From: Ceratothoa steindachneri
Lineage: Eukaryota > Arthropoda > Malacostraca > Isopoda > Cymothoidae
Reading direction: 5' to 3'
Assembly: GCA_963969495.1 (NCBI GenBank)
Contig: OZ018331.1
Location: 147,728,387 to 147,792,386 of the forward strand
Length of the DNA: 64,000 nt
The position numbers and the translations under genes were made by a program. Positions 42,126 through 53,310 of this stretch are shown one piece after another. How positions within the stretch are numbered: position 1 is the stretch's first letter; each line of letters begins with the position of its first letter. The notes below the pieces were generated by a model. It had not been told where the DNA came from, made no database searches, and was given only the letters and a program-made list of their open reading frames with translations.

Positions 42126-43359
42126 TGTTCAGGATAAATTTGAAGGTCTGCTTAAAATACCGCCCCCCTCCCCGTAATATCTCAGTGCATTTAAAAAAAC
42201 AAAAAACTATCACCTATATTATTGGTAGAAGATAACAGTTTAATCAAAGTAGCCACCCTCAGCTTCCACCACAGTCTCAAGACGTCTCTGAGACCTGTCA
42301 CATGCGATCCTCACTGGAAAGATCTTCGAACACCTCCTTGATCTTGACCACCAGCTCGGCCTTGGTGTTGCAGGCAGAACGGCTATTGTCTTTCTCAACA
42401 GCGCCTCACACATAGTCATCCATGGGAGTTACAATCGTGGGAATTAGGATGCCAACAAGTGTGGTTAGTGAAGTCGTAGAAATTCTCCGGAAGCCACTTC
42501 TGGCTCTTTCCGGAGTTACGGCCTTCCGGTAGCAAGCTTCTCTAGCTAGGGTTTGACCACCGTCTCCAGCAGTTTCACATAACTGTCTGAATTGTGCTTA
42601 AGACCCTTCTAAAAGATGTGGGGTAGCATGACGTTAGCCTCACTGGAGTCACACTCATAGACCAACAGAGTTAGGAGAAACTTGTTCTTCATGGTATATG
42701 GAACGTCGTATTGATTATAGGCAAGCCACTTGTTTTCCTTGGTGTTGTGCAACTGGTCCTGGCAGAAGTTCTTTTCGTTTGAGAACAATCAGATCGTCCT
42801 CTGCTCAATAGGACGCTTCAGCATGTTCAGGAACAGTTTTCCCTTCGTCAAGTGATTCTCTTTGGCCTTCGCGTCTCTTCTACGAGTGGCAGTGGAAGTC
42901 CTCAGTTGGGGCCAGCTTAATGATGGTGACTACAACACCCATCTCTTTCGCCAAAGCCCAGATTCCCTTGTTCGAGTCTTCTATCATCTTACCCTGCAGG
43001 TGTTGGATGAATTCCAGCTTGCGGACTCAATCAGAACGCCTGCTGTCTTTCATTCTGCTGGCCACAGCTCTGTCGTCTCCATTACAGCTGCCCATGTCGC
43101 GTCTTACATCCTTTACAGTGTTAACAGATTATTGAACACCAGTTATGATGTTGGCATTTTGATACCCTGCGCGAATCATCATGATGCAGCTAACTCTTTT
43201 TCAATATTCAGATAGCTTTCATTCCTCCATGTCAGCTAACTTTTTCTTAACTAAACTTCACTTTGTTTTAATCTCCAACGCCGTTGACTGTTCACTGATC
43301 CGTCAAATTGTTCCTGAAAAAGGAGACATTAAATATCGTCAAATTTAGCCCGAACATCC
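42123..43359 (-). mobile_element. Tc1/mariner transposon (DD37D-like) inserted at (TA)n
   Basis: 1237 bp. Imperfect inverted ends are ggtgttcaggataaatttg (42124-42142) and caaatttagcccgaacatcc (43340-43359), with TA at 42121-42122 and 43360-43361. It carries a minus-strand transposase relic. The left end sits exactly at the edge of the (TA)n run. Confidence 0.85.
42236..43230 (-). pseudogene. DD37D/maT-like transposase, broken
   Basis: Minus-strand reading shows LFSNEKNFCQDQLHNTKENK (about 42740-42800), where the first catalytic Asp (S-D-E-K) is Asn. It continues with QYDVPYTMKNKFLLTLLVYE, SDSYVKLLETVVKP (about 42545-42590), and MDDYV*GAVEKDN (about 42380-42430), equivalent to the MDYYVWG third-Asp block. 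The segment that should hold the second catalytic Asp, between ATGRP and GKSQKWLPENFYDF, is deleted. It ends with LETVVEAEGGYFD-like text near 42240. Inactive. Confidence 0.8.
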
Positions 43360-43361
43360 TA

Positions 43362-43995
43362 CATATAATTTAAATATGTACCACAATAGAAAATTCATTA
43401 CCTTATGACCATTTAATCTGGCAGACCCTTCTCGCCCTCCCACAGTATTCGGAAGAACAAAAGGTTAATTTTAATATTATTATCATGCTTAGAACATTCG
43501 CATTTCGGATGACGTCAGAAATTATGATATAATCACTTACAAAAAAAAATACAATTTCTGAAAACAAAATTTGCATACATAAACATAATATATAACGCAT
43601 ATAAACGAAAACAGATCATAATATTGAATCTTTACATTTTATATATTTAATAAAGCATGCTTGGATTTAATAGGACCAATTCGCATCCATTTTGTGGAGG
43701 TATCTTTGGAGCCTATTGAATCCATCAATTTTGGTGCCAAAGGTCTACCTATTACATAGTTCGATCACTACAGACACAGAAAAAGTTCATCTTCAACTGA
43801 AAAGAAACGATTTCTCTCCTTGCTACTTTCTTTCTTTCTTTAAATCTTGAGCTGACCACCCTAATGGAAAGAGTCAAAAGACTATAAATCTAAGGGGCTC
43901 CAGAGAAAGATCAGCTTGCAAATAAGAATACGATAGAGAAAAAAAAGTAAGGATTAAATAAGGGCAAACAAAAATAATAATAACACAAAAAACGG
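43362..43995. other. AT-rich spacer, possibly LINE 3' UTR
   Basis: No coding recognised. It lies 3' of the minus-strand LINE relic at 44000-44900. Confidence 0.4.
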
Positions 43996-43999
43996 AAAT

Positions 44000-44900
44000 C
44001 AGGTGATGTCATCAGATAATAAGAATGAGTTAGCTCCCCTCTTAAATGTCAGGAGATCAGTAGACTCCCACAAAAACATTAGGCAAATCATTCCACGTCA
44101 CGGTTGCAGCCACAGTAAAACTCCTGGCAAACTGGTTAGTACAATACCTGATACAATGCCTTGTATTACGAGCAAAAACAGCTAGATCAGTTAAGGACAA
44201 ATTTACAGGATGTTCATCACTGTAGTACATTTTAAGCAACAAGCATAAATAACTCACTTTACTCCTATGCCACAGGTCAACATTAATACTTGGTATAATA
44301 AACTTGACCGAAGACATAACTCTATCCAGAAGCCTAAGAAGAGAATCTGCACCTGAGGACACACCGGAGAGCAGTACTCCAAACAGTTAAGAAGAAAGGA
44401 ATTAAAACACTTAGTTATAATAGCTTCGTTTCCAAACATTCTAATACATCTCCTCAAGATACGAACTTTCTGGGAAACAGAGGGCGCAATATTACGTATG
44501 TGCTTCTTAAAAGTTAATTACTTGTCGAAAGTAACGCCCAAAACCTTAAAATAGTCACTAGTATTTAATACTGTTCCATCAATATGTAGATCATGATGCA
44601 TAGGCAAAAGTGTTCTGGACCCACTTAACTATCATATTCTGAGTTTTAGAAGGGTTAAGTTTCATGCCCCAAAGCTTATACCATTCATAGGTACTTGCTA
44701 GTCCTCTATTCATGGAATCTACTACTACATTCCTTAGGCGGGGAGAAGGAAGAACAGCCATGTCACTTGTATAATAGATAGCAAGGGACTAAGGACGCTA
44801 CCCTGAGGGACACCTGAGTTTACATTTCTAACACTACTATACTGGCCATCAACACAGACCCTCTGGGCCTGGCAAGCAAGAATTTACTTAAAATATTAAG
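44000..44900 (-). pseudogene. Non-LTR reverse transcriptase fragment
   Basis: Minus strand: RVCVDGQYSSVRNVNSG then [12 protein letters not shown] (about 44810-44870), WGMKLNPSKTQNMIVKW (about 44625-44680), SQKVRILRRCIRMFGNEAI and SFLLNCLEYCSPVC (44360-44480), then YLCLLLKMYYSDEHP and FARSFTVAATVTWNDLP (44080-44260). PQGSVLxPLLF, NPxKTQ and RSF-x-PAA-x-x-WNxLP are RT palm and C-terminal marks of a jockey/I-like or related LINE. The catalytic YADD segment is missing. Frameshifts are frequent. Confidence 0.75.
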
Positions 44901-44919
44901 TGAATTCTTACTCCACTTA

Positions 44920-46330
44920 ATATTCTTATTTAATATTCTCATTTAATTGGTGCTAGTTAAATGAGACAAAGCTTGCTCACATATATAAGAAGTTGAAAGC
45001 TGCAATAATATATCCCCTGCTTTCCTATTAAAGGCGGGATACTCCTCTTTCACAGAAATCTATAACTTGTCTAGAAATAGGTCAGTGTATTTCATTTTCA
45101 CTATACGAATAAATTGGATTTCACAAAGTTCTTCCTATTTTCTTAAAGTCAAGGTCTCTAAATGAGCCGAAGATTCAGAGTATAGATGTTCAACTCCATC
45201 ATACACTTGTGTTAAAAATTAAGGAGATACTATTTGATAATATTCTTCTAAATGGGTTTCAATAAGACTTGAAATTTGCTGATACCCGTCTTCACTCTTA
45301 AAACACTACAGTAGACGAAACATTTCAAATTTCCTGTTCCTACAAGACTTTTTCAAAGATTCAATTTTATTTTAAATCTATGAATGATGTCACTTGAAGT
45401 TAAAACACTTTCTCCACTCTTCAATTACTTGTCCAACTAATTAATGTGATTTAAAATTGTATGCTAGGTAGGTTGAACTCCACAACCAATATTCATTTCC
45501 AAAGCACTAGACAAAATTTGATTTAATGTATTTTCGAAAACATTCTTGCAGTTCATCTTTTGTTTAAACACACTCTTTAGAACATTTCCTCTACTCAACC
45601 ACTGGAATTTTGCTGTGTAGCAAGGGACTTATGTAATCTTTTTACAGATTTTTACATAGATTTTTTAAACATTCTGGATTGAACTGGACTTTGTATAGTA
45701 AAGTTGACAATTGAAACCGCATCATCAAAAACCTTTTTAATTCATCTCCAGGAAATTTTGAAAGAAGTTACCATGTCAATCACAGCCTTTTTTTTTCAAG
45801 AGAAACAAAGCCTCTTAAGGAACTATTAATGGAGCACAATCAATAAAGATACCAACGCAGTTCTTGCACGAGAGCCATAAAGTTTTAAGACACGGGAACA
45901 AAATATGAAACACCTATTCCAGTGCTTGTCTCTGGCGAATCTTCGCAACAGAAAAAATTTCTTAAATTTTGGCTTCATTCAATCTTTTAAAAAGCGACAA
46001 TGTCACATTTATTGGTAGGCGTTGTTGATTCATCAACCTGAATAGAAAAAAGATGGTTCTGAGTTTAACAGATAAAACCTCTTCAACGTCTTGGAAGGTG
46101 ATCAATACTTCGACTAATAGTATTGTCTGAAAGAGGAATATTTTCAATTTATCATTCTGCATCATTTCTTACCATTTTACTCACTAAAACCTGACAGCTT
46201 TGAACAGCTTCAAGAAACAAACTCTCAACAGTAAAGAATTACATGCTTTCATTTTTTGATATATTAGACTTGTGACAAAATGTTACTCTCAAACTTGTCT
46301 CATGAATAAGTTGCCTTGTCTGCCTTGAGA
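44920..46330 (-). pseudogene. hAT transposase relic, ZBED5/FAM200-like
   Basis: Minus strand, N to C: TFQDVEEVLSVKLRT (about 46065-46110; the other frame reads LSDN-like text before it), NQQRLPINVTLSLFKRLN, ARDKHWNRCFIF (about 45910), SSTYLAYNF, and at the C-terminal end EELCEIQFIRIVKMKYTDLF and SVKEEYPAFNRKAGDILLQL, then STSYICEQALSHLTSTN (44950-45150). The last block is the hAT dimerisation region in the version found in ZBED5/FAM200-type domesticated genes. Many stops occur; it is a relic. Confidence 0.75.
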
Positions 46331-47687
46331 GTAAGAAAACTGATTTTGTTATATTTATGAAAACTGTGTATGTGCTAATGTCATTTGTTTTTCCAAGACT
46401 CCAAGACTATCATAATTGTATAGTTGGAAAGAGGACTAAAATCCTTTAATTGGTGCCTATTTTGTTGCTCTATCTTGTTTAGATAAAAAGTTATAGTTCA
46501 AAATATAATTTAAAATACCACAGAACCGGTGCTTTAGGCCTATTTTAAGGCCGAACTTTTAAACCTCCATGCGACAATGCTGCCTAACATGATAACTCAA
46601 AACAGTTGCAATATCCTGTTTTATCAGGTCAGAAAGTATAGGAAAATCTACAGAAACTTATGAAGATAAGGAAAAGTTGATTTTTGAACAGGCCTAAACC
46701 CCTACCTTCTCCACTCAATAAAAGACGGATCAAGGTCCTACTTCAGGGAAGCAAATATAAAGACAAGAATCAAGGAAAACAACGCGCAATCTAACACAGA
46801 TAGCACTCCCATATAATACAATCTACAAATTCCTCATATCCCGATTAAAAATAATCAGGTATATTATATGTCATCATCTGTACATAACATATCCATTATA
46901 TGTTTCCTGAATTCATATATTCTACACATACAACGATACAATTCTAATTCTATCCACATTCTGCTTAAAGCTCTTTTTCCTTCATCAGAAGGCATGGTGT
47001 TATGAAGTGTTGACCTGGTTCCATAGGACGAATGGCACCTTCTGGCAGGTAGCTTTCAAGCATTGCTATGCTCAATCAATTCCCAGAACTCTTTGCTTCC
47101 AGAGAAAACAGACCTGGGACACATCCCTCTTGCGAACAGTGCCTATTTCAAAACCATAACAATTTCCTTTGAGGTGTCCCCAAAGGGACAACACAGGGAG
47201 GGGTTACTTAATCTTTTCCCTAAAATGCCAAAAAGGTGGACACACAAAACATTCTATCGGAAGCTCATCGACGACAGATGTCGTTCTCGTATATAAGACA
47301 AAACCAAGCTCTTTCGATATTGAGCTTCTATACATACATTTATTACCAACTGCTCATCATTATAATGTTCAACTATACACATGTATAGTCATTACAAAAA
47401 TATTGACCGAATTCCATTAGAGATCCATCAAGCTCTAAACACAAAATTCACTCCGGCTTCACCATCACTGTGCCTTTATTGAAATTCTCGATATTCATAA
47501 TCTGTGGGAATTGTTAAGCCTAAATTATTTATGAATTATTTATAAAGTATTCAAATTCACCATTTGTTATCAAAGATTTGTTCCACAGATTTAATTTTTC
47601 TCGACCTCTATGGAAAAGGGGAAGATCGGTTGATTTTAAAAACCAACAAGCTAAAATAGGTCACTTCCAAAACAGAAGCCTCTTCAG

Positions 47688-47689
<2 letters not shown>
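46331..47689. other. Spacer without recognised genes
   Basis: AT-rich. A 77-codon frame (47063-47296) shows no family signal. Confidence 0.5.

Positions 47690-47776
<87 letters not shown>
47690..47776. repeat. (TA)n microsatellite
   Basis: About 87 bases of AT dinucleotide at the 3' side of the Penelope-like relic. Confidence 0.95.
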
Positions 47777-47779
<3 letters not shown>

Positions 47780-47799
47780 GTAAAAATCACGAGAGGTAA

Positions 47800-48215
47800 C
47801 ACTCACTGAATAAGTGTAAATATTTCGTTGTACCACGTAGGGAAAAAGAAGGATTAATTGGAGCCTAGCACTTTCGTTATCTTAATAACATTTTCAAACT
47901 CACAATGGTTTTTGAAAGAGAGAGACACTGTATTTATACAAAGCAATGTTTTCCTTATAAAATCACATGGTCAGATTTTTTTATGGACTGATAAGTTTGA
48001 TTTGAGCAAGAAAGATAGGACTGGATCTAAGGAAAACGAACCGAGGCTAATATTTACATTTCTCTCCTTTGTGCTGGAGATTAGGAACGATTCACATATA
48101 TTTCTGGTAATAAAATCATTTATATGCATTATGGTATCTGCTTTTGACCAGTTAATCTGGTGACCAATCTTAAGCCTGTGGACGGCCAAAGCACTATTTA
48201 AATGGTGTAGAGTTA
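47800..48215 (-). pseudogene. Penelope-like GIY-YIG endonuclease C-terminal relic
   Basis: Minus strand: HHLNSALAVHRLKIGHQINW, then IMHINDFITRN-x-CESFLISSTKE and NVNISLGSFSLDPVLSF, stop near 47971. The order H-x4-GH-x-I-x-W, R-x-x-x-E-S-x-x-I and N-x-N-x-x-x-G matches the end of the GIY-YIG endonuclease of Penelope-like elements. The RT core is not found upstream. It is truncated. Part of the call depends on family recognition without an alignment. Confidence 0.6.
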
Positions 48216-49178
48216 TCCCCTTAGAATAATATTATTTCCCCACCTCCTAAGATATTACTTAGGGAGAGAAAGCGAGCCGTTACTCCTCCACCCCCTTCCG
48301 ACCTCACCTTTTTTGGACTTGCCACCAGGTTTCCGCAAAATTCACACCAAGGCATGACGCTGAAATTGAGGCTACCTCCCCGCTGTCTCGATCTCCCCCC
48401 CCCCCCCATCCCTTCGGGTAGGGAGATTACTTTGTAGGTTCGCCGTAAACAGCTTTTGTGACTCCAGCCGCTGGTCTTCCGTCTTGCCCGCTGATCCGTG
48501 CAATTGACACTTCCCCGTAAGGAGACGCTCGGTTTGTCACGCCCGATAACGAGGGTTCGAAAAGGCCTCTCTCTCTCCCTGTTTTGGAGAACTCCGGGTA
48601 TATATGCACCCTCTCCAGGATTACAGACAGATTTGGTTAGACGAGACTTCCCCGAAAGGAATTCAATTCAACGAAGCTCTCTCCCAAGAAGTATGAGTGA
48701 CGGTGGCAAGCCACGGAAGAACTGGACATCACACCCGTATCTTCGGATCAGGAAAAAAGAGTCTCGTGAGGCAACGTCAGCCTTTCTCAACTGCCTTCGG
48801 ATCAAGGATTGGAGAAGCCGTACTCCGAAGTTCTTCTGGTAACCTCTTAAGGACAAAAGGCCAGTTAGCTCGCTCAAGCTGAGTGTGGAGAAGTCATCTC
48901 TCCCCCTACTTCGAAGTTCGTTCGGTGACCTCCTGAGAACGAGAGGCCTGCATCTCGCAAAACACGAGTTCGAGAAAGTAGCCCCACCCGCTGTGGGTTT
49001 TGTGGCCACCAGCCGTGAGTAATCAAGGTCACCAAGACCTTCCCCAAGTTTCCCTCACCTTACCCTCGAGTTTCAAAGGAACTAAGTCACTTATTACCCT
49101 CAATTTCCCATCATAAACATTCCCTAACCACGGTTATCTAATTAGTATTCGGAGCTTAAGTCCGTCTTATTTATGTAC

Positions 49179-49180
<2 letters not shown>
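48216..49180. other. GC-richer block, possibly an old LTR
   Basis: 48490-49020 is clearly richer in GC than the flanks, contains a TATA-like gggtatatatgcacc (48595-48609) and no consistent coding. It resembles a solo LTR in composition, but no second copy or target duplication is visible. A poly-C run lies at 48397-48408. Confidence 0.3.

Positions 49181-49236
<56 letters not shown>
49181..49236. repeat. (TA)n microsatellite
   Basis: About 56 bases of AT dinucleotide. Confidence 0.95.
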
Positions 49237-49238
<2 letters not shown>

Positions 49239-50223
49239 ATATTTAAAGTTGTGTCTTTTATTTAGTGTGTATTAAAAAATCTATTTTTGTCGTTGTGTTT
49301 AGTATATTCCTTGGTCACGCAGCTGCAGCTATCTATTCAAATCGCACTCTTAGAACAATAACAGTTGTCGCCTTGCTTAACCTACCTTAGAGCCTGTGTG
49401 CGCATATTCCCTTACACTTAGCTATACTTCGACACATGGAACTGCCTGTTAATGACATCAAGAAAAGAATGGAGAAAAATTAGTGGAAAATAAACTCACT
49501 TCCTCTGGTATTTATGTAGAGCATACATACTAACATCAGAGCAAAAACTCGTGCATCACTCGATTCCCAAATGGTGGACCAGCTGAGAATCGTGAAGGCC
49601 TCGTTGTTTGCTTAAAAAATAAAATTTTCCTATTTATCTAATTGTCTAAAATTACCGGATTGTCCGAAAACTTTTGGCCGTGGCTGTACATTGATTCTTT
49701 ACTTTCTCTCCATTTATAATTCACGTGATTCTAAGCTAACGTTTTTGCTATTTCACAATCGCGCGATTAAATACTTGTTTATTCTTAATATACCTTTTTA
49801 TAATTAAAGTACAAGCTAATCGTTTATCACTACACTTTACCCCAACCTAAATCTGAAAGTAATTTCATCCTCCATAACAGAAATTACAGTGACAGTCTTT
49901 TGCTATGGTTGAAATAGAAGGATGACTTTCCTGGGAAGAATCAAAGCTAACCGCAATCTTCTTTTAATTCGGGTCGTTAAAATTTGTTATTTTTATTTTG
50001 ATTAATCGAGATGGCTTGCATCGCCTTCACTTCCTCACTAAACAGTGACCCTTAAGGTTTTAATGCCACTCTCCAACTCTCCACACAGAAAATCCTGCTG
50101 GTTCTTTCTATTAAGTTGCCATGAAATTGATATCGTTTCGATAAGACCTATAAAACGTCGCTTCTTAGACTTGTTTAAATTTCTACAAATTTTATGCAAA
50201 TTATTCACAAATAGCTGTAGTAA
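49237..50223. other. AT-rich spacer
   Basis: No gene recognised. It ends at the 8-bp target duplication of the hAT element. Confidence 0.5.
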
Positions 50224-50300
50224 TGTCTAAGCAGGGCTGGTTAAGGAGCTGCGGGGCCCGTAGCACAAAGAACAGCGGGGCCCCTACCCGTATATGTATA

Positions 50301-50305
<5 letters not shown>

Positions 50306-50395
<90 letters not shown>

Positions 50396-50408
50396 TCGTA
50401 TATATATA
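50306..50408. repeat. (TA)n microsatellite
   Basis: About 100 bases of AT dinucleotide (with one CG interruption) between the hAT left end and the nested MITE. Confidence 0.95.
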
Positions 50409-50775
50409 CAGGGGTTGGACAAAATAATGGAAACATTAACTAATGCACCCATTCACACCAAAAAAGTTTTAAAAACTTATTTAAAATACCAGAAAATGAC
50501 GTTGAACACATATTCGTTTCCAAAATTCACAGATCTTACCATAATCAATTTTTGGGGGGTAAATTGGAACAAAAACTAGGGGATATATTCCCTCTAAAAA
50601 GCGTCTACGAAGGAGCTAGAGCAGGTTTCACCCGAAACCAGTTAAATTCGTATAGATACAGCACAAAACTGTATGAATCGATTGGTCAGCGTATTGAATC
50701 TATTAATACTGCTAAGGGGGAGGGGACTCAAATCAGTAATTTAATTAATGTTTCCATTATTTTGTCCAACCCCTG
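50409..50775. mobile_element. Tc1/mariner-type MITE nested at (TA)n
   Basis: 367 bp with near-perfect inverted ends of about 30 bases (cagggg ttggacaaaata on the left; its complement ending tttgtccaacccctg on the right), TA on both sides (50407-50408, 50776-50777), and no transposase. A non-autonomous TA-specific element inside the hAT. Confidence 0.93.
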
Positions 50776-50979
50776 TATATATTGTATCTCGCCCCCATCT
50801 CCCATTTTCCTTTGCAGAGAGGGAAAACTTATCTGAGGAATTTAAAAGAACTTCTCGTATGGCTGGGAGGACCCAACTGAAAAAGATGGTTTTATTTTGT
50901 ACACTTTTTATTCCTTTTTGAAGAACAACACCGTCCATACCAGTAGCTTAGCCAGTAGACTATTTGTGATGCCATGGAG

Positions 50980-51570
50980 TATCCTAGAACCATTTGCTGA
51001 ACGGAATACACACCAACTAGTTACGTGGCTCACATGAAGCACTTACGAGACTTAGCAACATTAAACTCCTCAATTATCCTTGACGTGTTAATTTCCCTCA
51101 GTAACTCGTGTTCAATATTGACGGCTTCTGGACAATATTCTGCAGCAAATTTTTCTGCCAATTTGAGGGAATCTTCAAAACATGGAATATACTCTGCAAA
51201 ATTACACTTCTCTTTGTTGATGGCCATTGTATTTTTCACCCATGTTACTAGCATTGTCATAACTTTCTTTAGAGAAATAGAGTAAGCTATCAGCAAGTTT
51301 TGCAGAACTATGACCTTCCATCTCTAAAAACTTGATATATACTCGTACTTAGTTGGTTTGTTGAACTTAGCTTTGAGTTCAACTAAACCTTCATCATCTG
51401 ATGTTGAAGGATGGGAAGGTCTGCCTCGAGATTCAGATGTGTCATTTTCACTAGGTTGTATCTTGAAGAAAGTAGTCAACTTTGGAATTTTGGACACAGC
51501 ACTCTCTCCTTCTTCAATGTGTACACATTAGCTTTCCTTTTAGCACTACTAGACGGGTAACTGCGCTAAA
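50980..51570 (-). pseudogene. ZMYM1-like hAT transposase remnant
   Basis: Minus strand, N to C: a Lys/Arg-rich start, then SKIPKLTTFFKIQPSENDTS and ESRGRPSHPSTSDDEG (51410-51500). After a large internal loss comes WVKNTMAINKEKCNFAEYI, then EDSLKLAEKFAAEYCPEAVN and RIIEEFNVAKSRKC (51030-51250). The IPKL-xx-FF start and the later helical segment are the form seen in TTF/ZMYM1-type hAT proteins. The catalytic middle is missing, so the element is non-autonomous. Confidence 0.6.
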
Positions 51571-52707
51571 AATCTCGCTCACGATTAGCCATTAATTTTT
51601 CTTAAGAAAAAAAAACATGCAAAATTACTAATTTAGACTGACACTGTATATAATTTCCAATGTTTACTTTATTTTAAAGTAGAGGTGTTATTTTATGTGT
51701 ATATATTATGTTTACTGCATACGATAGGTGTTAACCCACGCTTTAACTTGATTCTCACTCAAGATTGAATGAATGAACAAAAATAGAGTTTTCTCATGTT
51801 GCTCGAAGGCAAAATCATATCAGAAATTCAGCTCATCGCCCAGCCAAATATATTCTTCAGTACCTTTTGGAGTTAGGCAATAATTTCTGGGAACGTTATC
51901 GTATCACGCAAATCCGGTTTAACGATCAACATTTCGCAACAATCTTATAGGGAGCGCAATAGCAAAGAGGATCACAAAATGACATGGAATACGACTATAA
52001 ATATATCTGGTGACCAACGAAGAGATCCTTTCATCTTCTTGTGATATATGTATGTAGATAAAATTAAGTTAAAAAGCATTATATCAATATTTTTTATAAC
52101 TATTTGATGAAAATTTCAGTAATTCTGATGATATTTCGGTAGATTTGGCAACACAGGACGCTTCATTGAGCCACGATCTCAACATTTCTCATCACTATCA
52201 CCACCCAGCTGATTTGTCCCATTTTCTGTTATTGATATTTAATATAAACTATACTAAAGTTTTATCTGCATTAATAGGTTAAGTACAAAATGTATAATAC
52301 ACCCCTAACTTACCCTACAGTCAGTGAAGGAAATACACATTTAAGAATCCATTGCCAGGACCTTTATGCTATTCAATTTATGTTTATTTCTGCTGCACCC
52401 AGAAGGTCCGGATTTGGCCCGCGGGCAGCCTGTTGAGTATCCCTGGACTATACGGTGTATTACTGTAACTTATTATACTATGCAGTATGTTTTAGTGTAG
52501 TTTTCTATATTTTTTCTTATATATAGTAATATCATATATAATAATAATATAAAAAAATCAGGATAAATTATTTTGTCTCGGCCTTCTGTGCTTAAGGGCA
52601 AAAACTTAATTATTACTAATTTTTACATCCCCGCGGGCCCCGTTAAAGTGCGGGGCCCATAGCACGTGCTACAAGTATTATTAGATTAAACCGGCACTGT
52701 GTCTAAG

Positions 52708-53310
52708 CCTAATTTAAGCTAGCAATACTTAGGTCTTTTTAAGCCTATAACATCTATACCTTTTTTAAGTCACAAACATGGTGTTTGAGTGCTACATGAA
52801 CGATCTAAAGGAGTTTACAATGAGTAAATATTGCTTCATCTCTATTAGCTTAAAATGTTCGCGAGCCATTTCTGGATATAAATATTAAAGACGATGAAAA
52901 CGTTATTCCTAAACAAGGTTTCCAATGGCAGAAGGCTAAGTCCTAAAGTTGGTGAGATGTGAAATGATTTATTCATTATGCACTCATTAATAATAAGCAG
53001 ATAGTTATTGCAGAGCTATAGTATACTATATGTTTAACAATCACACCATTTAAATGAAGAATTTAGCAACCACTTCCTTCACAGGTTAGCCAAAAGAATG
53101 TCAGCCTTCTTCATGACGATGGACGCCTACACGAACCACGTTTGACAAAAGAAAAAATAATTGCCTTAGGGTAGGAAAGTCATCCTCATCCTCCATTTTT
53201 TACCAGAGCTTTCAACATGTGATTATCCTTCATTAAGTCGTTACAACATCGCATAAATGGAAAAGTTTACTCTGATTTAAACAAGAAGGAAAATAACATC
53301 AAATCATAGA
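52708..53310. other. AT-rich spacer
   Basis: No gene recognised. Confidence 0.5.

Larger units (their letters stand above)
50232..52699 (-). mobile_element. hAT transposon with exact 8-bp target duplication
   Basis: The 2468-bp element is flanked on both sides by the same 8 bases, tgtctaag (50224-50231 and 52700-52707). Its ends are inverted: cagggctggttaag on the left and cagtgccggtttaa as the complement of the right, continued internally by gcggggcccgtagcac and its inverted partner near 52650. CAG-starting TIRs and an 8-bp duplication define hAT. It encodes a ZMYM1-like transposase remnant and hosts (TA)n and a MITE. Confidence 0.92.

Noticed and set aside
42862..43215. 117-codon plus-strand frame
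   Set aside because: Antisense shadow of the minus-strand transposase relic.
47578..47802. Ile-Tyr repeat proteins at (TA)n tracts (also 42059 and 50306)
   Set aside because: Artefacts of (TA)n microsatellites, which are open in all frames.
48490..49020. Solo LTR
   Set aside because: Composition and a TATA-like box fit, but there is no partner, no target duplication and no defined ends; kept only as an unassigned block.
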